A stretch of 64,000 bases of DNA from Gymnorhina tibicen (GCA_013399875.1 VXAZ01009653.1:1095182-1159181); one strand, 5' to 3'. Shown: positions 25,380 to 37,125, numbered from the stretch's first letter. Translations and numbers: made by a program. Notes: a model not told the origin generated them from the letters alone.

Positions 25380-26630
25380 TCAGTCTTTAAGCAAGTTTTC
25401 TGGCTTGGGGTAGCCAAAGAGTACAAAATCTGCTTCATAAAGCTTGTAGAGCTGCTGCCTCCAAGCCAGTGGGATTTTGGCAAACCAGTTATCTTCCCAG
25501 CTGCTGGCAGTCCTGTTCCGGTAGCTGGGTGGGAAGCGAAGCAGCCTGTCCACTTTGAGGAGCTGCAATAAATAAGCAGCATCCTCATCCAGCGTCTCCA
25601 GCTTTCCGATGAAATCATAGTCTATCTGGCACGGGTGGCACAGACGGTAAACCTGCCTCCAGTGCTCATTGAAGGGGGCCATCTTCTCTGTCCTGGGATC
25701 CAGTAAGTACTGGATGAAGTCAGAAAAGGAGACTTTGAGGCCCGCCCCGAAGGCCTCGCTAACGGAGGTGGGAAGGTTGGTGTGGTTGGAGTAGAGCTTT
25801 AGCATGGGGATGGCGAAACGCCGGTAGAAGTCCTCGTTCTCCAGCTCGAATTTGCTGCGGAAGGCGGAGATGAGGCGGACGAAGGGGTCTCGTACGAAGA
25901 GGAACTTGGTGTACTTCTTCAGCTTGATCTTCATCAGGTGCCGGGAGAACTTCCCGTAGCGGCGCCAGAATTTGTTGAACGTCAGGTGGGTGCTGGTGTT
26001 GTGGACGTGTTCCCGGGGGATATCCAGAGGGTTCCGGTAGGGGACCCCCTGGTCCAGCAGGCTCTCGCTTAGCACGATCATCACACGTTTCCAGTTGGTG
26101 CAGGCCACCTTGGGCACGTAGCAGTAGATGACGCCGTGGCGGTCATCCACGATCAGGTGGTTGAGCTCGTAGTTTGGAATGTCATCAAAGGAGCGCTCCT
26201 TGGTGGGGAAGGTGAGGCTGGAATTGGCACAAAACTCCCGCAACGTTCTCTGCCTCTCCACCTGCAGCTTCTCTTGGTCCAAGCTGTTCCTGTCCTTGTG
26301 TGTAGACCAGTCATAGCCCCGCACGTTCTCCTCCAAGTTACTTACCATGGGCTTGTTGGAGCCCTGGACGAGGAGCTGCTCTGTCTTTCGGGGGATAGAG
26401 CTGTTCTGTTTCAGGCTCGAACTAAGCAGCTTTGCCAAAAATTCATCTACATCTGGCAAGGCTTCCCAGTCTTCACCTGCCACGATGGCTCCTGGGGAGC
26501 GGGGTCTGGAGAAGGATGTGTGCAGGTAGAAGTGAGCCGTTCCCACGTTGTCCCAGTACACGATAATCAGGAGGATCATGAAGATGGAGACCAGCACCAC
26601 AGACAGACGGAGAAGCCGCGCTTTGGTCAT
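25380..26630 (-). CDS. CHST12: Carbohydrate sulfotransferase 12 (chondroitin 4-O-sulfotransferase 2)
   Basis: A complete 416-residue type II Golgi membrane enzyme, close in length to human CHST12 (414). It transfers sulfate from PAPS to the 4-OH of GalNAc in chondroitin and desulfated dermatan chains. Visible features: a short basic cytoplasmic start (MTKARLLRL), one membrane anchor at about residues 9-26, a stem, then the HNK-1/C4ST-type sulfotransferase domain. The 5'-phosphosulfate loop is PKVACTNWKR (173-182) and the 3'-phosphate site is RDPFVRLISAFR (247-258). Potential N-glycosylation sites include N136, N211, N282 and N372. The C-terminus 'FVLFGYPKPENLLKD' matches the family. The coding region is one exon, as expected. 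The ATG at 26630 is chosen because MTKARL matches orthologues and an acceptor site lies 95 nt upstream. Identity rests on near-complete agreement with the remembered human protein. Confidence 0.98.
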   Translation of the reverse strand: MTKARLLRLSVVLVSIFMILLIIVYWDNVGTAHFYLHTSFSRPRSPGAIVAGEDWEALPDVDEFLAKLLSSSLKQNSSIPRKTEQLLVQGSNKPMVSNLEENVRGYDWSTHKDRNSLDQEKLQVERQRTLREFCANSSLTFPTKERSFDDIPNYELNHLIVDDRHGVIYCYVPKVACTNWKRVMIVLSESLLDQGVPYRNPLDIPREHVHNTSTHLTFNKFWRRYGKFSRHLMKIKLKKYTKFLFVRDPFVRLISAFRSKFELENEDFYRRFAIPMLKLYSNHTNLPTSVSEAFGAGLKVSFSDFIQYLLDPRTEKMAPFNEHWRQVYRLCHPCQIDYDFIGKLETLDEDAAYLLQLLKVDRLLRFPPSYRNRTASSWEDNWFAKIPLAWRQQLYKLYEADFVLFGYPKPENLLKD

Positions 26631-26667
26631 CCTGACACCTACTGTGGTAGCTGGCTTTCACCTGGAT

Positions 26668-26706
26668 TCACCTCCGGCTTGCAGAGTGAGGCTTGGGATC
26701 CAGCAT
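26668..26706 (-). CDS. Short upstream ORF in the CHST12 5' UTR
   Basis: In the same exon as the CHST12 start, an ATG in 'ACCATGC' context opens a 12-codon frame (M-L-D-P-K-P-H-S-A-S-R-R, stop TGA at 26668-26670). It ends 37 nt before the CHST12 ATG. The A at -3 gives a moderately good start context. Such a uORF would be expected to lower or condition CHST12 translation. That effect is inference. Confidence 0.5.
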   Translation of the reverse strand: MLDPKPHSASRR

Positions 26707-26724
26707 GGTGCTGCAGAGCAGGAG

Positions 26725-26740
26725 CCTGGAAAGGTACGAG
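26725..26740 (-). other. CHST12: Splice acceptor of the CHST12 coding exon
   Basis: The minus strand has a pyrimidine tract 'CTTTCTTTCCTCGTACCTTTCCAG' ending just before 26725. The coding exon therefore starts at 26725 with 94 nt of 5' UTR before the ATG. The intron runs up toward the CpG island at 32153. Confidence 0.7.
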
Positions 26741-29700
26741 GAAAGAAAGGTTATTTGAACCCTTAATGCTTCTGGTTTGGAGAGAATGATCTGTCACAAT
26801 CAAGACTTGTCATGGGGCTGACCATCCCCATTTCCACATGGGGAGAGCTGTGAGTGTCTGAGGTATCCATAGAGACTCCGTGGAAAAGAGCTGGCTGGCC
26901 AAAAGCAGACGTAATGTGTTGCAATTTTATCAGTTTCACAGCAATCATGGCTTTTTACTAATCTCAAGTTTTTGGAGTTAGGCTATCTCAAGAGAAGCTC
27001 TGTTTAAATTTTTAAAAATTAATAAAATATAATCATTTCAGGCCTAAGGCTTACAGAGGCAAGTTTGAGAGCATTAAAATATACAACCATACACAGAAGT
27101 ATGCAGAGCCAATTACCTTTCAGAGCTCCTTAATTTTTACACTATCTAACAAACAAGAAGAAAGAAGGTTCAATCCATGATTTCAGCTTGTGGTATCACA
27201 CTGTCGTCTCATCTCTGCATGAAGGTGCTCTGTGCTGAAAACAAATTCCTTATTGGAGTTATGGATACAGGGCTCAAGACGACGCTGCCTCAGTGGCTAA
27301 AGCAACTCCCTGCTGAGAGAACATCACTGACCTGAACACACCATCTTATCTACTCTGTGTGAAGGCACCCAGTAGGTGTTATCTCCGTGACCTTTCTTGG
27401 TAGCTATTTCATTTTCCCAGGAACAAAGATTACACAAACAGTTTTCCTACAACCCCTCCACAAAGGGATACAGTCCTGTTAAGAGCTGTGCATCAGTAAA
27501 AATCTAAAGGAGTGATTACTTTTAACTGAATGATTCCAGAGATTAAGGATGCTCTGGTAAATCTGTGTTCATGCCCAGACACTGTTGAGTGAGGACCTCT
27601 TTTCCTGCTTTAATGCAATGTATATTTCTATCACACTCAACACTAACAACTCTTGATCACCAAAGACAGGTGAGAAATCACTGTTAAAGGGGCAGCTCAG
27701 ATCATCCATTCTGAGATGAGGTGCAGCAGGTTTGGTTTTTTGCTTCAACCAGCCCCATCTTTTCACTGCTGTCTGCTTGCCATGATTCCCAGCCCCTTTC
27801 TTCCTGCAAGATCCTCAAGGAAGACCCGTCTCCCCACCCTGCTGCATGTTTTCTGGTCCAAGGCTCTGTGCAGAGGCAGGCTGGCAAACCAGCCTTGATC
27901 TCTCCCCAAGCCAGCAAAGAGCCAGTACCTACAGCCAGGGAAGAACAACACAGCAAAGTGAGGAGTTAAAAGTAGTCACTCCAATCTCCTCCTCCCCTCC
28001 AAGCACAGTCCAGGCTCTGATTATAAACACAGAGCAGAACCTACAGATAAAAAACAAGAGCTGCCCTTTCCACAGACATCCCAAATCTTTCCAATGACTT
28101 CAGAACAAATCCTGCAAACACCAGCTCTGAAAACAAAGCCACTTCAGGGCAAGCTGCCCTGAAAAGTTTTTTTAAACAAAGGCTGGGTGCCTCTTCTTCC
28201 AAAAACACAGAGGTTGCTCCCCAGCCAATTCACACCACCCTTCAACAGCACCAACCCCACCTTGCACAGGGATGCAGAAGAATTCGAGTCCAGATATGCA
28301 AAAGTGCTGAGCTCTGTCATTCCCAGGGAAAAGGTGCTCAGCACCTCTGAAGTTCACTGCAGCCTTGCAGCGAATGAATTGGTAAAAAGGCCCCTGCATG
28401 GCTGTGCTTGTGTCTCAGGGGTGCCAGGTTTTAACAACCGAAGTCCAGGTTTCAAACATTAGACAAGAATTTAGTAACAAACAGGAACAATACCAGATAC
28501 TGTTACATGTCAAAGTATTAGGTCAGCTTGTCCCAAGACACGAAACACATATCTGAAGGCTTATGGTTTCTCCACCCTAGTGTATTTATTTACAATTTGG
28601 AAGTAGGGAGAGCCAGAAATTCAGCAGAGCTGTAGCCTAACACAAGGCTGTGCACTGCAACACCAAAAAGTGCCTTTGCTGAAGCCAGGTTCTTATTCTG
28701 CCTGCGAAGAAGAGCTGGAAGAACTGCAGACATAACGTTTTACACTCTGCAGAGCAAGAAGCAGGTATTACTCAGCAGTAATTCTCCGTGTTTAGCTAGT
28801 CAAGATTGAGGATGGAGCAGATCTGAGAAGAAACACCCAGAGAGATCAGCACAGAACTAAAGAAGGGGCAAATTACATATGTGCGTCAGCACTTCAGACC
28901 AAGCATCTGAGTCCAGCAGCAGAAGATAATGGAGGGACACTGCCAAGCCTCCTGCTTGGCACACCCCTGGGTTTGAGTTTTGCCCAAATGTGTTCTTGCT
29001 TTTGATCCCGTTTAGCTGCTCAGGGCAGGGACTGCTTCCTATTCTGGATGAATAGGGTGCCCACTGCGCACAGAATCCCAGCACGCTGCGCTTCCAGCGC
29101 TGCTTGAGACCTCTAGGCTGGCTGGAATGCAGCAAGCCTGGAAAGCTGCACGGAGCATCCTTTTCTGCTATCCCCATATCCAGCAGCTTCCACAGCCCTG
29201 GGCAGCACAGCAGCCTCCCAGCATTCCTGCAAAGCTGTCCCAGCCAGGCGTGGACAGATCACCCTCCTGGCAGCAGCAGCAGGGGCAGACTGGACACTGT
29301 GTGTGGCACGCACATTCCTGGGGCAAACGGAAAGAGGGATCTTCATCAAAGCCACCCCACAGTGCAGCTGTACCCAGTGCACCCCAACAGCTCCAGCCTG
29401 CTTTCCAGGACACAGCACACAGGCTTGCCAGAGAGTTTGGCTTTTCCAAGACACACACACAGCAGCGAGCAGCACAGAATCAGAAAAACTCCACTCCTGT
29501 TAACTCTACCAGTGCCAGAGACGAACCCTGGAAAAGAGCAATAAGACAGCTTAATTCCCCCTCAGGAGGAAAACACTGCAGAAAACAAGAGTTGCTCTAT
29601 TGATTATGACCCATCCCCTTCCTGAGCACTTTATAAAGGACGCCAGAGTGAAAGCGCAAATTAGAGGTCTCTATGCACATTAGAGGGAACGTGTCTCTGT

Positions 29701-31575
29701 CCTCCCCTTGCCAGAATCAAAAGGAAAAGCTTCCAGAAAGAGCCAAGAATTTACATTCAAGTTCAACCCAAAGTCACCAGCCAACAGGAACGTGCACCAG
29801 GATCCACACAAAGCTGCCTCTGTGACACGGTGCTGGCAAACTGGGAAGTGGCCCAAGTGCTATAATCATCCTACACAGTCCCCTGAGCAGCCATCCTGTG
29901 ACCACCTCCAACCTGAACCTGGCCTGGGTGTGAACCAAGGACTTTTCTCCCCATCCCAGGCCCAAGAAAGACATTGAGGTCTGAGGTCACTGGTCCCACG
30001 ACATATCAAACTCCCTGCTGTGTCAAACAACCACGTCTCAAACTCCCATTTAACACCAGAAAGGGGGGATGTATCCCCAGCACTTATTGCAAAAGCCATT
30101 GCAGATGCAACTCCTCGGGGGTTTGGAAACTTTATTTCCACTTCACAGCCCGATTGTAACTGTTTATTCTCAGGACAGATAAGAGCTTAAGTAATTTGTG
30201 TCTCTTTTTTCCTCTCCTCTTGGCTCTATGCAACAACTACATTCTCTTACAGCCTCTCTTTGCAAAAGAAAGTGACTCCAGCTCACTTACAGGAGCAGTA
30301 AGGCCTACAGAAAAATAAAGCAGCTTACAGAAAGGCATGTGCCAAACACAGGGGACAATAAGCCCTCTCTATGAACAGCAATGGTTTTGAAAAAAATGTG
30401 CCTCCAAAGGCTTGGGTGCAGACCCCCCTCTCTTCTTGCTTTGTGTTTCCCCTGGCACTAAGCACCACCTCAACTGCTCCAGTGCCCACTTGTTCTAACA
30501 TGAGAAGATACAGGATTTCAGGCACCCTACTTGGATTTTGCCTGCTTAGGAAGATGGAAAGAAGTGGAATAAGAACTTTTAAAATCACATAAAACCCCCA
30601 CCAAATTCAAATGGATACTTTCCCTTGGGGCGCTTCACCAGGAATCAATGGACCCATTGCGGCTTTCTACACTCACATATCATGGTACACACCGGTTATG
30701 CTCAGGGAATCAGCAGCCTCTAGAAAAGTGGAACCCATTTAATCTCCTAAAGATGCAGGAGAACGAGCTCCCACCAGTCAAAGCAGACCATACCAAGAAA
30801 CAAATTTCATGCACTTGGCCATCAGTCAACACGTTGTTTCTGCCCAGCCTCCCAAAACTCTAGCACCCTTTGCAGAGCAAGGAAGTTTTAACCCATTGAG
30901 TGACACCAATACTTACATTAGTGTAAATGCACACCATAAGCAAAAAACAGACCTGCTTTGTATGTTGCACCACAACTTAGCACACATATGTTAGACCACC
31001 AAAAGAACATCCTAATCTACAGTTTGCCAGCACCTTGCCTCCCATTGCTGCCACAAAGCCTGATTTGTACAAGCTTGGCAGCACTGGTCACCTCCTTTTC
31101 AATAGCCATAATTGGAAGTCGTCACAATTTCTGAAATTTCAGGAGGAAACTCCCGAAACACAGTACATCCTGTTCACCCATTACTTTTGTCACAAACTTC
31201 CAGCACACGCACCGTCCCTGGCTTTACAATCGCAGGAAGCACCTCAGGCAGCCCGGGTGCTGCAGCCTGGGCCAGCAACACCCGGGGACATTTGCTGTGT
31301 GTCAACCCCGACACCCGCCCTGGTTGCGGTCACCTCACAAACACCCGGTTCCGGCACAGTTTTCAGCCTGAGCTCTGCAGTGAAGTTTTTGCACGTGAAG
31401 TCCAGGCTGGAAGAACAGCGTTTTTTTGGCCGGATCCCCGCGGAGCAGCGCTGGAAGCCGGGCTGTGCCCTCGGGAGGCGGCTGCATCCCGGGATCGCTC
31501 CCGCAGCCGCTCATCCCTCGGTCGCTGCCAAGCCCGGCAGGGCTGCACCAGCCTCAGGCCCAGCACCGGGGCTGG
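26741..31575 (-). other. CHST12: CHST12 5' intron, no other gene seen
   Basis: Between the coding-exon acceptor and the likely first exon in the CpG island I find no recognisable coding exon. Open frames around 29100-29600 on both strands are mutually antisense and carry no domain. Additional non-coding CHST12 exons cannot be excluded from sequence alone. Confidence 0.5.
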
Positions 31576-31580
31576 AGGGA

Positions 31581-31880
31581 GTCATAGAATCATTAAGGTT
31601 GGAAAAGACCTCTAGGATCGAGCCCCACGATCAACCTAACGCTGTCAGGTCCACCACCAAACCGTGACCCCAAGTGCCACATCTACATCTGCCTCCAGGG
31701 ACGGTGACACCCCCACCTCACTGGGCAGCTCGTTCCCTGGCTCAGCTTGAGGCTGTTTCCTCTTCTAGCTCTTGCTACCTGGGAGAAAAGACCGACACCC
31801 ACCTGCCTACACCTCCTTCCAGGTGGCTGTAGAGAGCGATGAGGTCCCCCCGGTCCTCCTTTAGTCCAGGCTAAACCCCC
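31581..31880 (-). mobile_element. CR1 LINE fragment (minus strand) at the edge of the CHST12 CpG island
   Basis: Starts 'AGTCATAGAATCATTAAGG' then 'TTGGAAAAGACCTCTAGGAT', the reverse complement of a CR1 3' end. It continues through the 'CCACATCTACATCTGCCTCCAGGGACGGTGAC' and 'GGTCCTCCTTTAGTCCAGGC' blocks typical of CR1. About 300 bp, 5'-truncated. It abuts the promoter island. Confidence 0.85.
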
Positions 31881-32290
31881 CAGCTCCCTGGGGAGCGTCC
31901 AGCCCGGCGGCACCGCGGGAGGATGCCGTGTGTGCGGAGAAGGGGAGCTGCCCCGCAGAGCCCCCGCAGCCCCAGCCCCGCGTTCCGCCGGAGCCGAGCC
32001 CTACCTGGCACCGGGGAGAGCGGAGGGACAAGCGGGGCCACGCCGTGCTCATAACCGGGAGTTGGCCCGGCCCCGGGGCGGCACTGCCCCAGCGAGCCCC
32101 GCCCGGCCCCTCCTCGGGCACCCCCCCGAGCCCTGCCCGGCCCCGCGCTCACCTCCCGCCCGGGCACCGCAGCCTTCGCCTTCTCCTCCTTCTCCTCTCC
32201 TCCTCCTCNCCGCCCTCGCCTGAGGGAGCCCGGGGGCGGCGGGGAGCGGATGTCTCCTCACAGGGCTCCGGAGTTCTGACACCCTCCCAG
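31880..32290 (-). promoter_or_regulatory. CHST12: CpG island, likely CHST12 promoter and first exon
   Basis: A dense CpG/GC block directly upstream (minus strand) of CHST12. A consensus donor 'GGGAG|GTGAGCGCGG' has its exon end at 32153. A second donor-like 'GCCAG|GTAGGG' lies near 32005. This fits a non-coding first exon of roughly 100 nt starting near 32250. The strand upstream of the TSS is bounded by a plus-strand CR1. The window's only ambiguous base (N at 32209) lies in the pyrimidine-rich part. TSS position is inferred. Confidence 0.65.
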
Positions 32291-32299
32291 CATAAGGGG

Positions 32300-32541
32300 A
32301 AATGGCCATAAGCTAAAAGACAAGATTCACCTCAACACGTCGAAGAACTGCTTTCCATGGAGGGGGGCAGAGCACTGGAACAGGGCGGCCAGGGAGGGTG
32401 TGGAGTCACCCTCCCTGCGGACATCCCAAACCCACCTGGGCGCGTTCCTGTGTCACCTGCTTTAGGTGGCACTGCCTTGGCAGGGAGTTTGACTAGGTGA
32501 TCTTCAGAGGTCCAACCCTAAAAATTCTGTGATTCTGTAAA
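32300..32541 (+). mobile_element. CR1 LINE 3' fragment (plus strand)
   Basis: Contains the blocks 'AGAACTGCTTTCCATGGAGG', 'CATCCCAAACCCACCTGG' and 'GACTAGGTGATCTTCAGAGG', ending 'TCCAACCCTAAAAATTCTGTGATTCTGTA', the CR1 3' terminus. It flanks the CHST12 promoter island on the opposite side from the minus-strand CR1, so the island is bracketed by two CR1 copies with their 3' ends facing outward. Confidence 0.88.
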
Positions 32542-32544
32542 AAT

Positions 32545-35500
32545 TTAACCTAAAGCTCACTTTTAAATTAATTACAGGTTACCGCATCGTAACCGTGTGT
32601 GGGTATTTAATGTCCTGGAAGCTTGGGGGGCCAGCAGTCATTATAAGGAGCAAAATCTAAATAACTGGATAAAGTAAAGCTAGAAAATGCTGCTGAAAAA
32701 TCCCGACACAATTTAAGCTCCTTTTGCTTCTCTAGTTATTTGTGATTGGTAAGAATTGAATCAAAAAAACATTAGCCCAGGACTGAAAGTGAGCAAGGTT
32801 CCACTTTGCACAAGACGTGGGTTGCAGCCTCACCTCCAGCAGTAATCAAACCTGAAAGTGATAATTTACAGATTCCACCTCCACGATTTCAATCCTCAGC
32901 TTTTACATAAATTAACAGACTTAAAATGTAGATTTTACGAACAGGAAAGTTTGCGCATCACACGGCTCTGTACTCTTCACAACAGTCATGGCAAATTATC
33001 AAACTCTGTCACACAAACTTCCCCTTCGGAGATGCAGCCTCAGACTGAGGCACTCGGCTCAATTCAGCTCACTTGAAATGGCTCCAAACACTGCAACTTT
33101 CTCGTGGTGATTCAGCCCAAAGGTATTTAGCAGAGATGTACATGCTTGGAAAGCTTCGTTTTCCCTCATTTTTGGTCCCGCAGAGTGTGCAGGTCACGTG
33201 AGGTCTTGTAAATACAGTCCTGGCTCAGGACCTGCTGGCACAGGTTTGTCTTATACACGCTCTGTGCTTATTTTATCTGTGTGTCCTTTTCTTATACCTT
33301 TGTTAATCTAAGAGTGTCAGCTCTGGGGACAAGTAGTCCTGACCTTCCACTTCACCGTCACACTTCTTCCTGCTGCTTTCTGTTTCATAAGGGAGATCGG
33401 CTGCTTGCTACACCCGCTCACACCCTTGCATTGATTGCATCCCCACTTCAGGGGCTTAAGACATTTATAAATACAAGTGATTAAGCTTCCTCATCCCTGG
33501 AGTGAATTATCCCTCACCTTCCCGACAGCAAAGCAAGCGGCATAGAGAAATAGGAGCATGTTCAGTGTCACCCAGTGAGAAACAGCACATAGGAGAATTC
33601 TTTGCAAGTGCTGCAGCTGTGAAAAAGATTCTTCATCCATTTGAAAAAAATGCCCAAACCTACCCGAGATTGTCACCTTAGAGGAGGGAAGACACTTCTG
33701 CTTGGGGCAAGGAGTCACTATTCCATGCAATTATCAGAACCATTTTATTTGCAGCATATCTAAAAGCCCCTTAATGGAGAAGGTTGCCACCTGAAGATGT
33801 ATGTTCCAAAAAGAAAAACACATTCCCACAGTTTACCTCCAGGCTAGTAATTCTTATCAGGGTCTTCACTTACCACCACTGCTGCCTCTCTGTCTGCAGT
33901 CAGATCTGAAATGCCCTGTAGACAGAAGAGAGCTTAGAGCAATCTGGCTGCTCTCACAGCCAAACATCTGCTCACCCAAACAGCATTCCAGACATGCACT
34001 ACACCTTCCAGCTTCACAGCAACACACAGGGAAAGAACAAGGAAACTATTTCTCAGGCATTTACATTTGGTTTTAATAGTCAGGGAGCCTTTTGGATGCA
34101 TGGGTGGCATCCACACTTTTGCCCTGGGAAAAAAAGGCGGCTTGGGTTCTTATGCTGACATCTTCTGGGAGATGGGCATTGCTGGGAAAATGAGGTTTTC
34201 CTCTTCTCTTGGACTCTGTTAACACCCTGCTTGTTTTAAACTGAAGCCAACAGCTAGAGCACACAGTATAGAGCAAAGACTTGAAGTAGGGATACAGAAA
34301 AAGTATCAGAAAAGTCTCCTCCCTGCTCACCTTCCCTCTGCTCTTCAGCGCCACGGCACAGAAGCTAAAATACATTTTAAGGCACACTTCTGAATCTGCT
34401 TCCTCGACTTCCAGCAGTCTTGAAATTGCAATCCTTTAGGGCCAAAGAGAGTCCTGCTCCCCAGGTGACTTGTATTTAGTCCTGGGCTGGCTCCCCAGAT
34501 GGGCGACTGCCTGTGGCTTTTGCCGACTGCTGGCACCATCTGCAGGCCCTGCAAGAGAGGGGAGAGGAAGAACTCGGTCAAGTTTCTCACACCTTGATTT
34601 GAGTCTCTCGTTACCAGTCAAAATGGGGAAGAGACAGATTGCTACAGGCTGTGGAGGGGTGAGTTTGGCAAAGGCCAAGGATCTGCACGTTGCTGCCTCA
34701 GGAAGAGCCCAAGGTGACACTTTCAGTGGAAGTCAGTGTGTTGGCATGTGGCTAACTCAGATTAAATTTTGTGCTTCACATATGGATTAGACTGGGGTTA
34801 TGAACACCTCTGAAAATGTTATTTTCTCTTCCTAAGAGGTTATTTTTGGCTAAGAGGGAGATGGAGTGTAACGCCTTCTGGAACATTGCCCATGTCATCT
34901 GTTGCAAAGAAAAAAGGCTTAAAACTTGGCTATAAAACCTCCACCCATGTGACTGCTTTCACAACTGAACCATTTGTGTTGCATTTACAGCTCTTTTAGT
35001 TCAGATTGCACCAGACCAAGTACTGAAGAGTGTCACAGTTCCTCCTGAGCCAATCTGGTATTTCATGCACTCACTTGTTTCTGTAGGTCCCGTCCTTTGA
35101 CATGACCAGCGTTCTGTGCTGGGTGGTGCTTGCAGGAGCGTTGCCTTTTGGCAGTACCTTGAGTGGACTCCCCTCCGTTGGAAGCAGGGAGAGCTTTGTT
35201 ATAAACAGTGGGAACAGCACAGTTTAAAAGCATTTTGCTGTGTATGAGTTGCTAATATCTAGCCAAAATAAATAAGAGCATTGTAAATCCAAAGTTAACC
35301 ATTTTGGCTGTGTATGTCCCATGCAGAGCTGTGGCTACAAAATAAGTGAGCCAGTGAACAAGAAACTGCTGAGCTCCTAACTCTCCCTCCTGTTTCAGGG
35401 TCCTGGATGAAATCAGTTTCATCAGAGAGTCACCAGCTGATGGCACAAAAGGAGGTGATCATCCTGGTCAACACAAGTGCCTCACACCACATTGCTCAGT

Positions 35501-36400
35501 GCACCACTCCACTGGACACACTGGACACAGGTGACACACAGAGGGAGAGTCTAAATTGGAGATGGCATCTAAGCTTTGGCATCTTAGCTAATTCCCACGT
35601 TTTAAACGCAAGGCCAGTGCTCCAGGAGTGATTCTATTGCCTGCAAGGTTTACCTTCTTCACATACACTAGGTTTAGCTGCTGTGCATGTTCTGCCATCA
35701 CAAGAGCAGGATGCTTTCCACAACAAATGTGCCTTGAATTCAGTTCCCGCCACACTGACCTGCTGAGCTGAGCTTTCTGGCAAACCAGAGAAAGTTGGGC
35801 TGAGATGGGTATCCAGAGACCATCCTTCCTACAGTGTCATTTTAGATGATCTGTAACTGCCACTGTGAACAGAGTATGCCAAGAGGTTAACAGATGAAAG
35901 CACAGACCCCTCATCAACAGGGAGAGATGAAACATATCTAGCTGAGAGCTGTCGAGCTGTGGGGAAAGCCAGAAAGCTGGTAAACATGGTGATAAAGAAC
36001 AGAACAAGGAATACTTCAGAATTCATTTTGTCCCCTGATCCTCACTATCTTGGCTACTTCATTTGGTTTAAAAGCTTGCCTGGCAACAGAAGTGAGTTGA
36101 AACCTGTCCCATAGCCCTCTGTGCAGAGAAGGCTCCTGCTGAAACAGAGCTGATTTGCAAGGGCAATATACCAGAAAACTCTTCTGATAGATTTCAGTTT
36201 CTAGAGGTCCTTCCAGTTTGGTATCTCCCAGCTTTGTGGACTTAGCTGGGAGCTGCCAGGTCCCCATGCCCTAGAGAATAAGCCTAATAATAAGAAAAAG
36301 TACTTGTCTGACTCAAGGGTGGTGGAGGGAATGTCAAATTTCACCCCCCAGGGAATATCCTTCATGTTCCCAGGCACACCCTTTCTGATCTCATCTTTAT
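32545..36400. other. CHST12-KIF19-like interval, no confident gene
   Basis: No recognised domain. Two weak plus-strand exon candidates are worth recording. At 34618-34658 an acceptor, an ATG in strong context (AAAATGG), twelve codons and a GTGAGT donor occur together. At 35102-35227 a 41-codon frame begins with a hydrophobic, signal-like stretch (MTSVLCWVVLAGALPFGS). Neither has homology I can name. Confidence 0.4.
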
Positions 36401-36403
36401 TAG

Positions 36404-36852
36404 GATCCAGATGCTGACTGACATCCAGAGAAGGGCTGTTGTGGGGCTGCAGGAAGAGGGAAGAATGAGATCCTCAGCAGATTTTTCTCACTATAAAGCC
36501 CCTTCTCTAGCCCAGGCTCTCAGTCGGTGTTCCAAAGACACTCTTGATACCTCTTGTGCTTTTACAGACTTCCAGCCACCTGCTATTTGCTCCCCTCCTG
36601 TAGAGGGTCACTCAGAGCAGTTTAATTTCTCATGTAACAACATGACTAACATTAAGTCTATTATTCAAGGTGAAACCCGACTCCGTGCCCTGTTCATTCT
36701 AGACAACCATAATAAACAGGAGGTGCTGCTGCTTGAACTCCCTGCTGAAGACTGGCAATTTCCTGGCAGCCTCTTACTGTCTCAAAACACACAAGTTTTC
36801 CAAAGACAAAGGGGCCAGCAGCATCTTTCCTTTCTGGTGGGAAAGATCTGAA
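36404..36852 (+). other. 149-codon open frame after a good splice acceptor, identity unknown
   Basis: A pyrimidine-rich acceptor ('TTTCTGATCTCATCTTTATTAG') is followed by an uninterrupted frame to a TGA at 36850-36852. The translation is mixed-composition and protein-like (for example 'LLLELPAEDWQFPGSLLL'). I cannot assign a family. It lies antisense to the region just past the last kinesin-like exon. It may be an exon of the putative plus-strand gene further right, or chance. Confidence 0.25.
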
Positions 36853-37125
36853 GGCCTCATAACAACTGTGCCCTGAGAGCAGAGGCCTCTGGATAAGAGA
36901 GTCTCCTTCAGCAGTCGCTTGGGGCATTGCATGTTTGGCCATCTCACCTTTGCCTTTCTGTCGAGTGGAGCTCCAGAGACAACAGGTTCATAAAACAAAC
37001 TCTCTGTGCAGCTCCTGAGCGGCACCAGGACCCAGCCGGGCTTTGGGTGTGTGTGATTCCATGGCCATGACACCATATCATGGGACAGGGTGGATTCTCT
37101 GGCACAAGAGGCTGCTCTGGCTTAC

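Noticed and set aside
26136..26789. 217-codon plus-strand open frame
   Set aside because: It is antisense to the CHST12 coding exon. The minus-strand frame is a full match to a known enzyme, so this is a shadow.
31035..32311. Several frames of 76-210 codons around the CHST12 promoter
   Set aside because: They run through a CR1 copy and a CpG island, and GC richness removes stop codons. No homology.
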